Of a stretch of DNA of 64,000 nt, positions 43,725 through 52,547 are shown in pieces. The DNA lies in the NCBI GenBank assembly GCA_038562375.1, contig JBCFAY010000007.1, positions 94,641 through 158,640 on the forward strand, written 5' to 3'. Position 1 is the first letter of the stretch. Every line of letters starts with the position of its first letter. The notes beneath the pieces were generated by a model. The model did no database searches and was not told where the DNA came from. It saw only the letters and a program-made list of their open reading frames with translations. The DNA comes from JBCFAY01 sp038562375 (GTDB taxonomy: Bacteria; Bacillota; Clostridia; Christensenellales; CAG-138). Both the position numbers and the translations under genes were made by a program.

Positions 43725-44213
43725 CTAGCGAATTATGTACCCGTTGAACCTGTCGAGGCAGCGCTGAAACGTACTGCGATAAACCAACCTGCCGAACGAG
43801 GCGAGGTCGTATCTTGATTCGGACACATCCTTGCCGCAGACCTCGCTGAATTTTTCGCCGATATCCTCCACAAAGCTTTCACTCATGGCGGTTCGGCCGG
43901 GTTTTTCAAGCAATGGGTCGAGATTATCCATGTATTCCTGACGCATTAACTTTGTGCCCAGCGTCGCTTCACTGTCCGTTGCGGCCCTGACGATAGAAAC
44001 CAACGGCATGTTTCTATAGTTCATCGATATGTTATAGAGGTGAACAGCATACCACTGAAGCGCCGCCGCATGTCGAGTCAATTTGTCGTTTGGTGAAAGT
44101 GAAGGAGACTGCCCAAAGAAATGTTTGATTTGCTCGGGATCATTGGAGAAGTCTTTGAGCTTGAGGGCATATTCGGCCAGCGTCATAGATGGGGCTTTGC
44201 TTCTTCCAAACAT
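43725..44213 (-). CDS. Uncharacterised protein
   Basis: This protein of 162 aa is soluble and probably mainly helical. It begins MFGRSKAPSMTLAEYALKLKDFSNDPEQIKHFF. No named family was recognised, and no catalytic motif, signal or membrane segment is visible. The start at 44213 has AAAGGAG seven bases upstream, and codon usage looks coding. It lies between the interrupted regulator and the LevR-like gene, without an evident operon partner. Confidence 0.6.
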   Translation of the reverse strand: MFGRSKAPSMTLAEYALKLKDFSNDPEQIKHFFGQSPSLSPNDKLTRHAAALQWYAVHLYNISMNYRNMPLVSIVRAATDSEATLGTKLMRQEYMDNLDPLLEKPGRTAMSESFVEDIGEKFSEVCGKDVSESRYDLASFGRLVYRSTFQRCLDRFNGYIIR

Positions 44214-44470
44214 CACATTTCTCCTTTCGTTTATCAAGAAAAACAGGGGAAGATACAGATAATATAAACATAAGTCTTGCCTGTATAAAATGCAACCAAT
44301 ATCTACCTTCCTTATGGTGGTGTAACTCCAGCTCTTTTTTATGGTAAATCATTTTTTATTATCGCCATGAGCCCTTTTCAAAAACGCTGTGCCCTCTGAA
44401 AAGGCAAGCGTATAATGCAAAAGTTCGCTGCCGTCGCCTTATTTTTATGGCTTTCTTCCTGTGTCGATCC

Positions 44471-47284
44471 CTATTCCGTTTTCCCGTAATGGACGATGGT
44501 CTGGAGGATATAGCACAGTTCGGAATCATTCACGACAATCTCATAGGCGTCCTCAAGAATATGAATATGCTCGCGAAGGTGCTGGAAAAGCACCTGGTTG
44601 CGCTCAATGAAATCCGCTTCACCGTCAAAGACGATTTTTTTGCCGCAAATATTTCTCTCCAGCATGAAACCCAGATGCAGCAGAAGGGAAAGGCGGAGCG
44701 CTCTTTCCGAATTCACTCTGGGATGGTCGAGCGCCGCGAGGAATTTCTCGGCATGGCGTATAGCCACATCGGGATTGAGGCATATGACGTTCTGGGCGAG
44801 AAACTTCCTGCACTCATCCTGAACCGTTTCCTTTGGAGAAGGCAGCGCCGCAGAAGCGCTCCCGAACGAAGCAGCCTGCCGGATGAATTGGGAAAAGCGA
44901 GCCTTGCCCGAGGGGGTTATGAGCTTAGAGATATGGAAAAAGGGAACATCCATACGGTATTCCACATTGCTGACGCAGGCCAGCAGGTGGTACCTTGCCC
45001 TGACCGCTTGATACTGGGGAGAATTGCGCTGAACATCCTGAAAGCCCATTGCCAGTACTTGGATTCCATGAATCCCGCTCAGGTTCAGCTCCTCCTCCAG
45101 CATGGATTTGAATGCCGCGCTGGTTCCCGACCCCGAAGCGCACATGGTCAGCACGGCCATCTCTGGTTTTTGGCTGTTGGCTCCGTCGGGCATGGCCCGG
45201 TTCTTTTCGCTGTAACCGGAAAAAACGTCGTCTACATCCGCATCGGTTCCGAGCAGGATCCGAGTGAGATCCAAGGCCATGAGCATGGTCACATTTGGCA
45301 GAACGCGGACGCGGATGCCGGTTTCCATGGTAAGTTTTTCCCCGAAGGTGACCAGGGAACCCATGTCGACCAGCAGGAGGACCCCTTTGCCGCTGTCCGA
45401 TTTTTTAATTTCTTTGAGAACATTCTGATAAGTGTCCTGCACGCTTTGCTCAAGAGGGGCGTCAACAGACCGAACAAAGTCGCAGTCCATGAGCCGATTG
45501 CAAACATTGGCCATGCTCGATGCCGTGCTCGCCCCATGCGCCACGATGATGAGCCCCGTCCGTTCCTGCACGAGAGTTTCATGCATGTTGGCCAGCAAGA
45601 TAGCGATAAAGTATTTTTCTTCTCTCGGCATAGAGATTTGGAACTGTGCTTCCAGCTGGGCTACAATTTCTTTTGCCGCAGCCACTTCTTCCAAATAGTC
45701 CTGTTTCAAGGCGGAAATCTCCATTTCCGTTATAGCCTTTCGGGACTGGAGGCGCTCTATGAGGAATTTAAAGTGAAAGGCCAGAATCAGGATATTTTTT
45801 TGACTCATCTCTATGCTAAGGCGCGCAAAGGCGTTTTGCGCAACCTCCAGAGTGAAGTCGATTACCTTCTGGCCGACCACCCGATACATCTCTTCCTTAT
45901 GAAGATCCTTGTCGCAGAATCTGCTGAGGATGCTGTTACAGTACGCCCGAATTTCATCGGACATCGCCTCATCAAGCGCGGACTTGCTGTAGCCGAGAGC
46001 CGTATAACGCCCTATGCTTTTCATGAGGTTCCGGCAGATCTTTTCATCAATCAACCTGCTGTAGTTGTATTGAACGGTACTGGAAGGCGCCACCATCATA
46101 TCGGATTCATAGCGGCTTGGAAAGGACACTCTAAGCTCGTCCGGAGTTTTTTCATAATACTCGCGGATCGGTAAGGAAAGATTTTCGTAAGCGATATGGA
46201 GTTCATCCCATCCGTTGACGTTATTCAGAAAGGAGCGGGCACAAAGGACTTTGATCTCCGAGGAGAGCTGCCCGACGTTCTCCGGAAAAGGATAAGCCGC
46301 AAGAGCCTTGACGATTTTTGCGCCGACGATATAGGTCTTTTGGGTCGCTGTGGACTCGCGCATGAAAATATGTTCGATGATCTTGAGCTTTTCCTCCGTC
46401 GGCTTTTCCCGGTAGGCGGGCAGCTTGATCGTCAGCGGGATCCGCCGGATGAAGGTTTTGAGCAGCACATCCCTCGGGTCCTCCGTGGTGGCGCCGATAA
46501 TAAGGATTTTGGCGCTGCGCGTGCTTGACGACTCTCCAAGCTTCCGGTAACAGCCCGTATCCATGAGATAAAAGAGCAGCTCCTGGCCCTCGGGCGGAAG
46601 GCGGTGCACCTCGTCCAGAAAAAGTATGCCCCCGTCCGCCTTCTCCACCAAGCCCGCCGTTTCCTTGTCCGCGCCGGTAAAGGCTCCGCGGATATGCCCG
46701 AATAACTGGGACATGAGCAGCTGAGGATTATGATAGTAATCCGAGCAGTTGAACTCTACAAAAGGATATTTTTTATTATCTTTCCCGAGCATCTCCAGTC
46801 CATATCTGTGCATGGCGCGGGCAAAAAGAGTTTTTCCCGTGCCGCTTTCACCGATGATAAGGGTATGGAGTCCGCTGGGAGGATACAGGATAGCCGCCTT
46901 GGCCTTGTCGATCTGGGAAGCAAGGCTCTCCTCATGACCTACGAGGAGAACGAAGGCATCCTCCGGTTTCTTGTCCACCTTTCCCTGAGAGAATAAACCG
47001 GCAAACTCCTCGGGGAGATACGCCGGCTTCAAAGAGGCGCCCGGCAGAAGAGCGCTCACGACCTCGGAGGGAAGAAAGTAGACGGGACGGCTGTTGATTT
47101 TGATGAGCAACCCCTTCTTGACGAGCTGATTGAGGATAGCGCTGGCATTGGAGCGAAAGATCTCCATCTCCTGCTCGACGCCCGCTGCCGTAACGCCGCA
47201 GGGCAATCCATTGGACAGGAGCTCCGCTATACGGGGGTCCTTAGCCATGCGGCGCGCGTATTCTAGAACCTTTGTTTCATTCAT
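44471..47284 (-). CDS. LevR-like sigma-54-dependent PTS regulator
   Basis: The protein is 937 aa. Order: N-terminal winged helix (1-75, ending in KINSRPVYFLP); AAA+ domain with Walker A GESGTGKT (145-152), GAFTGA (200-205), the loop that contacts sigma-54, and Walker B GGILFLDE; a first PTS regulation domain; an EIIA-mannose-like domain (GLIIVAHGAS); an EIIB-like part (CASGSGTSA); and a second PRD. Phosphorylation of these by HPr/EI and IIB should set activity. It is cotranscribed with IIA. It would activate the -24/-12 promoter at 48027, and rpoN lies 10 kb away. Confidence 0.93.
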   Translation of the reverse strand: MNETKVLEYARRMAKDPRIAELLSNGLPCGVTAAGVEQEMEIFRSNASAILNQLVKKGLLIKINSRPVYFLPSEVVSALLPGASLKPAYLPEEFAGLFSQGKVDKKPEDAFVLLVGHEESLASQIDKAKAAILYPPSGLHTLIIGESGTGKTLFARAMHRYGLEMLGKDNKKYPFVEFNCSDYYHNPQLLMSQLFGHIRGAFTGADKETAGLVEKADGGILFLDEVHRLPPEGQELLFYLMDTGCYRKLGESSSTRSAKILIIGATTEDPRDVLLKTFIRRIPLTIKLPAYREKPTEEKLKIIEHIFMRESTATQKTYIVGAKIVKALAAYPFPENVGQLSSEIKVLCARSFLNNVNGWDELHIAYENLSLPIREYYEKTPDELRVSFPSRYESDMMVAPSSTVQYNYSRLIDEKICRNLMKSIGRYTALGYSKSALDEAMSDEIRAYCNSILSRFCDKDLHKEEMYRVVGQKVIDFTLEVAQNAFARLSIEMSQKNILILAFHFKFLIERLQSRKAITEMEISALKQDYLEEVAAAKEIVAQLEAQFQISMPREEKYFIAILLANMHETLVQERTGLIIVAHGASTASSMANVCNRLMDCDFVRSVDAPLEQSVQDTYQNVLKEIKKSDSGKGVLLLVDMGSLVTFGEKLTMETGIRVRVLPNVTMLMALDLTRILLGTDADVDDVFSGYSEKNRAMPDGANSQKPEMAVLTMCASGSGTSAAFKSMLEEELNLSGIHGIQVLAMGFQDVQRNSPQYQAVRARYHLLACVSNVEYRMDVPFFHISKLITPSGKARFSQFIRQAASFGSASAALPSPKETVQDECRKFLAQNVICLNPDVAIRHAEKFLAALDHPRVNSERALRLSLLLHLGFMLERNICGKKIVFDGEADFIERNQVLFQHLREHIHILEDAYEIVVNDSELCYILQTIVHYGKTE

Positions 47285-47301
47285 TGCAGCAACTCAACCT
47301 T

Positions 47302-47781
47302 TCATCCGGCCAGGTTCTCCTTGAGCACACCGATGAGCTCCGCCTTATTCCCGACATTTTTGACGGCCGTCATAACCTCTCTATCGGAAAACATCCCGAC
47401 GATCTTCTGCAGGACTGTCAACTGCTCCTTTGAGCCGCACACCGCCAGCATAAACACTGCATCCACCGGTATTTCACGAACCCCGTCCCCCATTTCTTTG
47501 AATAGGACGGGTTCTTTTAGCATGGCTACAACAATGACCGACCTGATCACCTGATCCCGATCCGTGGCATGGGGGATCGCAACCCGCAAGATCTCCGTGG
47601 GCAGCGCCGTCGGGTACTGCTGCTCCCGCTCCAGGACAGCATCCGCATAGCCTTTGCGAACATAGCCTTTTTCTTGGGCAGCCTCCGACAACCGCCTCAG
47701 AAGGCTGTCCGAGTCCTTCGCTTCCATATCCATAAAAATCAGGTCTTCATCGATCAAATCATTCAGCTTAAATGCATCCAT
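47302..47781 (-). CDS. PTS IIA component (fructose/galactitol GatA type)
   Basis: The protein is 159 aa with the EIIA active site VAIPHAT, His71, within the usual fold (AVLEREQQYPTALPTE before, AVCGSKEQLTVL after). It takes phosphate from HPr and passes it to the IIB encoded on the opposite strand. It precedes the regulator gene by 17 bases in the same operon. Separation from IIB/IIC across a divergent region is not usual, but all parts are present within 2 kb. Confidence 0.9.
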   Translation of the reverse strand: MDAFKLNDLIDEDLIFMDMEAKDSDSLLRRLSEAAQEKGYVRKGYADAVLEREQQYPTALPTEILRVAIPHATDRDQVIRSVIVVAMLKEPVLFKEMGDGVREIPVDAVFMLAVCGSKEQLTVLQKIVGMFSDREVMTAVKNVGNKAELIGVLKENLAG

Positions 47782-47840
47782 AAAGGTCGTCCTTTCGGCA
47801 AAAGTAGATTGCCCCGATACCGCAAATCACCGGGAAGGGA

Positions 47841-47939
47841 ACACTATAATTATCAGCAATCCACATGCCAAAAAGTGTATACTCAAACTAGGGCCTATTT
47901 CCGCAGAAATACACTCTCCCCGTACTGCGATTATACACT
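47841..47939. promoter_or_regulatory. Candidate upstream activating sites of the LevR-like protein
   Basis: AGTGTATA (47874-47881) and TATACACT (47932-47939) form an inverted pair 50 bases apart; a third copy ATACACT stands at 47909-47915, and an ACACT at 47841. They lie about 90-150 bases upstream of the sigma-54 promoter, the normal enhancer distance. Confidence 0.5.
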
Positions 47940-48026
47940 GAATGACTCGGCATGTCCCATCTGTTTTAATGTATAGCGGACAATAAAAAACCTGTCGCAC
48001 CGGACTTAGTCGGCCATACAGCAAAT

Positions 48027-48042
48027 TGGCACGACTTTTGCA
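48027..48042 (+). promoter_or_regulatory. Sigma-54 (-24/-12) promoter of the PTS operon
   Basis: TGGCACG-N4-TTGCA: the exact consensus, with GG at 48028-48029 and GC at 48040-48041. It drives the plus-strand operon, 86 bases ahead of the IIB start. Confidence 0.9.
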
Positions 48043-48127
48043 TGTTTATGGTTATAGGGCAAATGGCGTCTACCGGCGTCCTCTGGACAAGGCAGGCCGG
48101 AATATTCATGAAAGGAGGATGACCAGC

Positions 48128-48424
48128 ATGAAAACCATTATTGTTGCCTGCGGCGGCGGCATAGCCACCTCGGCCACCGTCGCATCCAAAATCAACAGTC
48201 GTTTAGAAGATTTGGGCCTGTCGGGGAAAGCCAAGGTGGAGGCCGTCGACATCAAATCCCTGGAGATGTTTATCAGCACGTCGGATCTCTATGTCTCCAT
48301 AACGCCGATGGCCAAGGGGCAGCAGGAATATGCCATCCCAACCATCAGCGGAATTCCGTTTCTCACCGGAATGGGCGCGGATGAAACCATGGAAAAGATC
48401 GTTGAAATGCTTAAACTGAAGTAG
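48128..48424 (+). CDS. PTS IIB component (galactitol GatB type)
   Basis: The protein is 98 aa. Active-site Cys8 lies in VACGGGIATSATVASKI, a hallmark of the lactose/galactitol IIB fold. It carries phosphate from IIA to the incoming polyol or sugar at IIC. RBS AAAGGAGG is nine bases before ATG 48128. It is the first gene after the sigma-54 promoter. Confidence 0.92.
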   Translation: MKTIIVACGGGIATSATVASKINSRLEDLGLSGKAKVEAVDIKSLEMFISTSDLYVSITPMAKGQQEYAIPTISGIPFLTGMGADETMEKIVEMLKLK

Positions 48425-48495
48425 CGTGTTCTGAAGAAGATATCATCTGTGGAATTTTGCAGAAACAAACAATGAATTTCGGAGGGAGAATTACT

Positions 48496-49875
48496 ATGGA
48501 ATTCTTGGCAACCATCTTCCAAGGCATTCTTGACATGGGCGCGGCGGTTTTCCTCCCCATTGTCATTTTCATCATCGGCCTAATCGTTGGTTTAAAACCC
48601 AGCAAAGCCGCCTCCGCCGGGCTAACGCTAGGCGTGGCTTTTATCGGCATCGGCCTTGTGATCTCCTTTATGGGGGACACGGTAGGCGTCGCCGCGCAGA
48701 GCTTTGTTGAGAATACCGGTGTCAAGCTCACCGCGCTGGACATGGGCTGGGCACCCGCGCTCGGCCTCTGCTGGAGCTGGGAATACGCATTTTTGATGTT
48801 CCCCGTTCAGATCGGCATCAACGTTCTGCTGCTGCTCTTCGGCTTGACCAAGACCTTGAACGTAGATATGTGGAACGTCTCCAACAAGATTTTCACAGCG
48901 TTCCTGGTATCCGTAGTCACCGGCAGCGCCATCTTCGGCTTTTTGGCCGCGATCGTCCAGATCATCCTTGAGCTCAAGAACGCCGACGCGACCAAGAACC
49001 AGATCACCGAGCTCACCGGCGTTCCCGGTATTTCCATGCCGCATCCGATGTTCCTGAGCAACATCATCTTCTATCCGTTCAGCAAGCTGCTCGATAAGAT
49101 TCCCTTCATGCGCTATCAGCTCAACGCCAGCAACCTGAAGCAGAAAATCGGCATCTTCGGCGAGAACCACGTCATGGGCTTCATCGTTGGCACCCTCGTC
49201 GGTCTCATCGGCGGCAAGGGACTCACCTCCCTCATGATCGGCGTCCAGGCCGGCGCGGCTCTGACCCTCTTCCCCATGGTTTCCAAGCTCTTCATGACCG
49301 CCCTCACCCCGATTTCCGACGCGGCCAACAAGTTCATCCAGAAGCGTTTCCCCGGCCGCGAAATCACCATCGGACTGGATTGGCCCATCCTTGCCGGCAA
49401 CCCGGAAATCTGGGTGGCCATCATCCTGACCATCCCCATCGCGCTGGGCGTCGCCATGGTCCTGCCCGGCAATACGGTCCTCCCCTTCGGCAACCTGATG
49501 AACGTCTGCGTCTGCGCGGCCGCGTTCGTTGCCTGCCGCGGCAACCTGATCAAGATGATCACCATCAGCTGGCTTATGGTTCCCATCCTCTGCTGGTCGG
49601 CCTCCGATTTCGCCCCCATGCTCACCCAGCTTGCGACCTCCACCGGCGCCGCCCTTCCCTCCGGTCAGCTCATGGCCTGGTGGGGCATGGACATCGCGGA
49701 GATCCGCTGGATGCTCATCGAAGCCATCCGTCTGAACATCGGCGCGATCATCGGTCTCGTGGCCTTCGGCATTCTGACCTTCTTCTACTTCAAGTGGCAG
49801 AAGGGTGAAGAACTCGCCTCCGCCTCCCGCATGGGATGGGTTGTCGAGGAGCGCACCAGCAGCATCAAAGCATAA
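48496..49875 (+). CDS. PTS IIC component (galactitol family permease)
   Basis: The protein is 459 aa with about ten membrane helices. FLPIVIFIIGLIVGLKPSKAASAGLTLGVAFIG is the GatC start, and GTLVGLIGGKGLTSLMIGVQAG and LTPISDAANKF are inner motifs of the family. It moves and phosphorylates a hexitol-like substrate; galactitol is only the family name here. GGAGGGAG precedes the ATG at 48496. It follows the IIB gene after 71 bases. Confidence 0.9.
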   Translation: MEFLATIFQGILDMGAAVFLPIVIFIIGLIVGLKPSKAASAGLTLGVAFIGIGLVISFMGDTVGVAAQSFVENTGVKLTALDMGWAPALGLCWSWEYAFLMFPVQIGINVLLLLFGLTKTLNVDMWNVSNKIFTAFLVSVVTGSAIFGFLAAIVQIILELKNADATKNQITELTGVPGISMPHPMFLSNIIFYPFSKLLDKIPFMRYQLNASNLKQKIGIFGENHVMGFIVGTLVGLIGGKGLTSLMIGVQAGAALTLFPMVSKLFMTALTPISDAANKFIQKRFPGREITIGLDWPILAGNPEIWVAIILTIPIALGVAMVLPGNTVLPFGNLMNVCVCAAAFVACRGNLIKMITISWLMVPILCWSASDFAPMLTQLATSTGAALPSGQLMAWWGMDIAEIRWMLIEAIRLNIGAIIGLVAFGILTFFYFKWQKGEELASASRMGWVVEERTSSIKA

Positions 49876-49895
49876 GAAAGGGGCATTTCCCAAAG

Positions 49896-50543
49896 ATGCT
49901 GGACGAACTCAAAGCAGAAGTACTGCGTGTATCGCGTCTCGCCGAGGAAACGGGTCTTTGCCATCACGGCGGCGGCAATTTCAGCCAGATCGACCGTGAG
50001 CGGGGGCTGGTTGTCATCACCCCCCACGCCGTTTCCAGATACAGCTTTTCCTCGGAAGACATGCTGGTGGTGGACTTGGAGGGGAACGTCGTCGAGAACC
50101 TGAAAGGGTTCACCCCCAGCACTGAAACGCCCATGCACCTGCACATTTACAAAGAGCGGCCCGACGCGCTCGCCGTATGCCATACCCACGCCCACAACGC
50201 CGCTGCCTTTGCCTGTTTGGGGGTACCCGTCAAGCCTGTAATTTTTGAGGCCATGATGTACGGCGGCTATTGCAGGGTCGTCCCCTTCGAGGAGCCCGGT
50301 ACCACCGCCCTGGGCAGATCGGCTGTAGAGGGGCTGAAGGGAAGCTACGCCACCATCTTAGGCAAGCACGGGCTCATCTCCATCGGTGAGAGCATTTACG
50401 ACGCATACCTCAAAACGATCTATGTGGAGGACGTGTGCGACGTGAATATCCGCGCGGCCTCCGTGGTCGGCTACGAAAAGCTGGACTGCTTCAGCGACGA
50501 GCAGATCACCTACTTCCGCGATGTTCTTGGGCTGAAGGCCTGA
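49896..50543 (+). CDS. Class II aldolase (fuculose-phosphate aldolase family)
   Basis: The protein is 215 aa. It has GNFSQIDRERGLVVITP, TPSTETPMHLHIYKERPDALAVCHTHAHN (the Glu and zinc-binding HTH) and a third zinc His in LGKHGLIS. Members split sugar-1-phosphates into DHAP and an aldehyde, or epimerise ribulose phosphate. Here it may split the PTS product. ATG 49896 lies 20 bases after the IIC stop; the ribosome site AAAGGGG is rather far. Confidence 0.85.
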   Translation: MLDELKAEVLRVSRLAEETGLCHHGGGNFSQIDRERGLVVITPHAVSRYSFSSEDMLVVDLEGNVVENLKGFTPSTETPMHLHIYKERPDALAVCHTHAHNAAAFACLGVPVKPVIFEAMMYGGYCRVVPFEEPGTTALGRSAVEGLKGSYATILGKHGLISIGESIYDAYLKTIYVEDVCDVNIRAASVVGYEKLDCFSDEQITYFRDVLGLKA

Positions 50544-50622
50544 CTCTTAACAACTGCCGGGGACAGGCGCCGGAACGGATGTTGTTCCGGCGCCCGCCCC
50601 AGAGAATGGAGGACTCGGAAGA

Positions 50623-50847
50623 ATGAAATTCAAGGTTGTGCTTTGGTACCTTGGCGTGGCCGCCGCGGCGGGACTGCTCGTCTTTGCCGCGATCTACGGA
50701 AGCTGGCTGCTGAGCGTAGGCGTGTTCGTTCTGGCGCTGATACTCAAAGCAACCAACAAATACATTCCGCTGCCCAAGATCTACAAAAAGCTGGGAGTGG
50801 AGAACGACATCTTCGAAGGTAAGGTCAACCATGAAAAAGCTCATTAA
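50623..50847 (+). CDS. Small membrane protein overlapping dhaK
   Basis: This 74-aa protein has two hydrophobic segments (VVLWYLGVAAAAGLLVFAAIY; SWLLSVGVFVLALILKA) and a charged C-terminus. The ATG is preceded by GGAGG. Its 3' end overlaps the dhaK start by 17 bases, suggesting coupled synthesis. No homologous family is recognised, but codon usage and ribosome site favour it being real. It may tie the kinase or permease to the membrane (speculation). Confidence 0.65.
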   Translation: MKFKVVLWYLGVAAAAGLLVFAAIYGSWLLSVGVFVLALILKATNKYIPLPKIYKKLGVENDIFEGKVNHEKAH

Positions 50848-51826
50848 CGCGCCGGCGGACGCCGTTTCGGATATGCTGACCGGCATCGCCGCAGCAAACC
50901 CGCTGGTGGGTTACGACCCTGAAGGGGCGGTCATCTATCGCAGAACAAAGAGCGATAAGGTCGGCTTGGTCTCCGGGGGCGGCAGCGGCCACGAGCCCGC
51001 GCACGCCGGGTATGTGGGCTACGGCATGCTGGACGCGGCGGTGTCCGGCAACGTCTTCGCCTCGCCGGACCCCGCCCGCATCCTCAAGGGCATTTCCTAT
51101 GCCGACGCGGGCCGGGGCGTGCTGCTCATCATCAAAAACTACTCGGGCGACATCATGAATTTCGATTTGGCGGGGGAGCTTGCCCGCGACATGGATATTC
51201 AGGTGGAATCCGTCGTCGTCCGGGACGACGTGGCCGTACCGGAAAGCACGTTCTCCACGGGCCGCCGGGGCATTTCGGGGACGGTGTTCGTCCACAAGAT
51301 CGCCGGGGCCCGGGCCGAGGCCGGGGGCAGCCTGGCGGAAGTGGCCGCCGCTGCCGCAAAGGCGGCGGACAACGTCCGCTCGTTCGGGGTCTCCCTGTCC
51401 TCCTGCATCCTGCCGGGCGTAGGCGCTCCGGGCTTTATTATCGAAGACGGCCGGATGGAGCTGGGCATGGGCATCCACGGGGAGCCCGGCATCGAAAAGG
51501 TCTGCATGAAAACCGCAGCGGAAACCGTCGAGCTGATGCTCGGCAAGATCACCCAAGACCTCGACTATGCGGGACGCGACGTCGCCGTGATGATCAACGG
51601 TCTCGGCGGAACGCCCCTGATGGAGCTGTACATCCTCGCGGGCGAGGCCGACCGGCGCCTGAAGGAGCTCGGCATAAACCCCGTCAAATACTATGTCGGC
51701 AATTATATGACCTCGTTGGAAATGGCGGGCGCTTCCATCTCCGTCCTGAGGCTGGACGAGGAGCTTCGATCCCTGCTGCTCGCGCCCTGCAGCACCATGG
51801 CTTTGAAAGAAGGGTTGTATCCATGA
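50831..51826 (+). CDS. dhaK: Dihydroxyacetone kinase subunit DhaK
   Basis: The protein is 331 aa. It has the nucleotide-independent substrate loop SGGGSGHEPAHAGYVG (48-63) and the covalent substrate-binding His216 in GMGIHGEPG. DhaK binds a short ketose such as dihydroxyacetone through this histidine. It takes phosphate from DhaL, encoded next with a four-base overlap. Sequence is complete; the substrate may be erythrulose or another triose/tetrulose. Confidence 0.92.
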   Translation: MKKLINAPADAVSDMLTGIAAANPLVGYDPEGAVIYRRTKSDKVGLVSGGGSGHEPAHAGYVGYGMLDAAVSGNVFASPDPARILKGISYADAGRGVLLIIKNYSGDIMNFDLAGELARDMDIQVESVVVRDDVAVPESTFSTGRRGISGTVFVHKIAGARAEAGGSLAEVAAAAAKAADNVRSFGVSLSSCILPGVGAPGFIIEDGRMELGMGIHGEPGIEKVCMKTAAETVELMLGKITQDLDYAGRDVAVMINGLGGTPLMELYILAGEADRRLKELGINPVKYYVGNYMTSLEMAGASISVLRLDEELRSLLLAPCSTMALKEGLYP

Positions 51827-52470
51827 CCTTCCATATGACCGTTTCGGACTATGTGGACTATCTGCTCGCCGCAGGGGCCGAAATCGAAAAAAACGGCGAT
51901 TTTATTACCGCCTTGGACGCGAAAACCGGGGACGGCGACCATTGGGTCAACCTGAACGCGGGCTTTTTGAAGCTCGCGTCCATCGCAGACGAACTGCGCG
52001 CCCTTCCCCTGCCGGAAATGCTCAAAAAAGTCGGCATGACCCTCATGTCGGCCATCGGCGGATCCTCCGGGGTGCTCTACGGCAGCGGCTATATCGCGGC
52101 CGCCAAAGCACTCAAGGATGCCGAGAAGCTGGACGCCGAATCCCTGCTCACCTTGCTGGACGCCATGCTCCATGCGATTATGGACCGGGGTAAGGCCCAG
52201 CCCGGCTGGAAGACCATGATCGACAGCCTTTACGAGGGCGTTGCCGCCTACCGTGTTGCCCTGGAGCGCGGCGAAGATGACAAAAAGGCCCTAAAGGCCC
52301 TTAAGCAGGGCGCTCACGACGGCATGGAGCGCACCCGGCAGATGGAGGCCGTCAAGGGCCGGGCGAGCTATCAGGCGAACAAGGGCGTCGGCGAGCTGGA
52401 CCCCGGCGCCGTCACCATGTACCTGCAGCTTGCCTGCCTTTGTGACTTCATAACAGCCGGCAAGCCGTGA
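51823..52470 (+). CDS. dhaL: Dihydroxyacetone kinase subunit DhaL
   Basis: The protein is 215 aa with the ADP/Mg-binding aspartates in LDAKTGDGDHW (Asp32, Asp37, Asp39), GGSSGVLYGSG, and the C-terminal GVGELDPGAVTM. In PTS-type kinases DhaL holds ADP as cofactor and is rephosphorylated by DhaM; in ATP types it uses ATP. No DhaM is encoded in the window, though EI and HPr follow downstream. It overlaps dhaK by four bases. Confidence 0.92.
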   Translation: MTFHMTVSDYVDYLLAAGAEIEKNGDFITALDAKTGDGDHWVNLNAGFLKLASIADELRALPLPEMLKKVGMTLMSAIGGSSGVLYGSGYIAAAKALKDAEKLDAESLLTLLDAMLHAIMDRGKAQPGWKTMIDSLYEGVAAYRVALERGEDDKKALKALKQGAHDGMERTRQMEAVKGRASYQANKGVGELDPGAVTMYLQLACLCDFITAGKP

Positions 52471-52547
52471 TTTTTCTCAGCCCGCGGGAGGCGCGCCGCA
52501 GCGATTGCCTTTCCCGCCGGAGGTGCAAGCAAAAGGAGATTGGATTT

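Noticed and set aside
48628..49893. 421-codon frame opposite the IIC gene
   Set aside because: Asp/Glu/Gly-rich translation typical of the complement of a membrane-protein gene.
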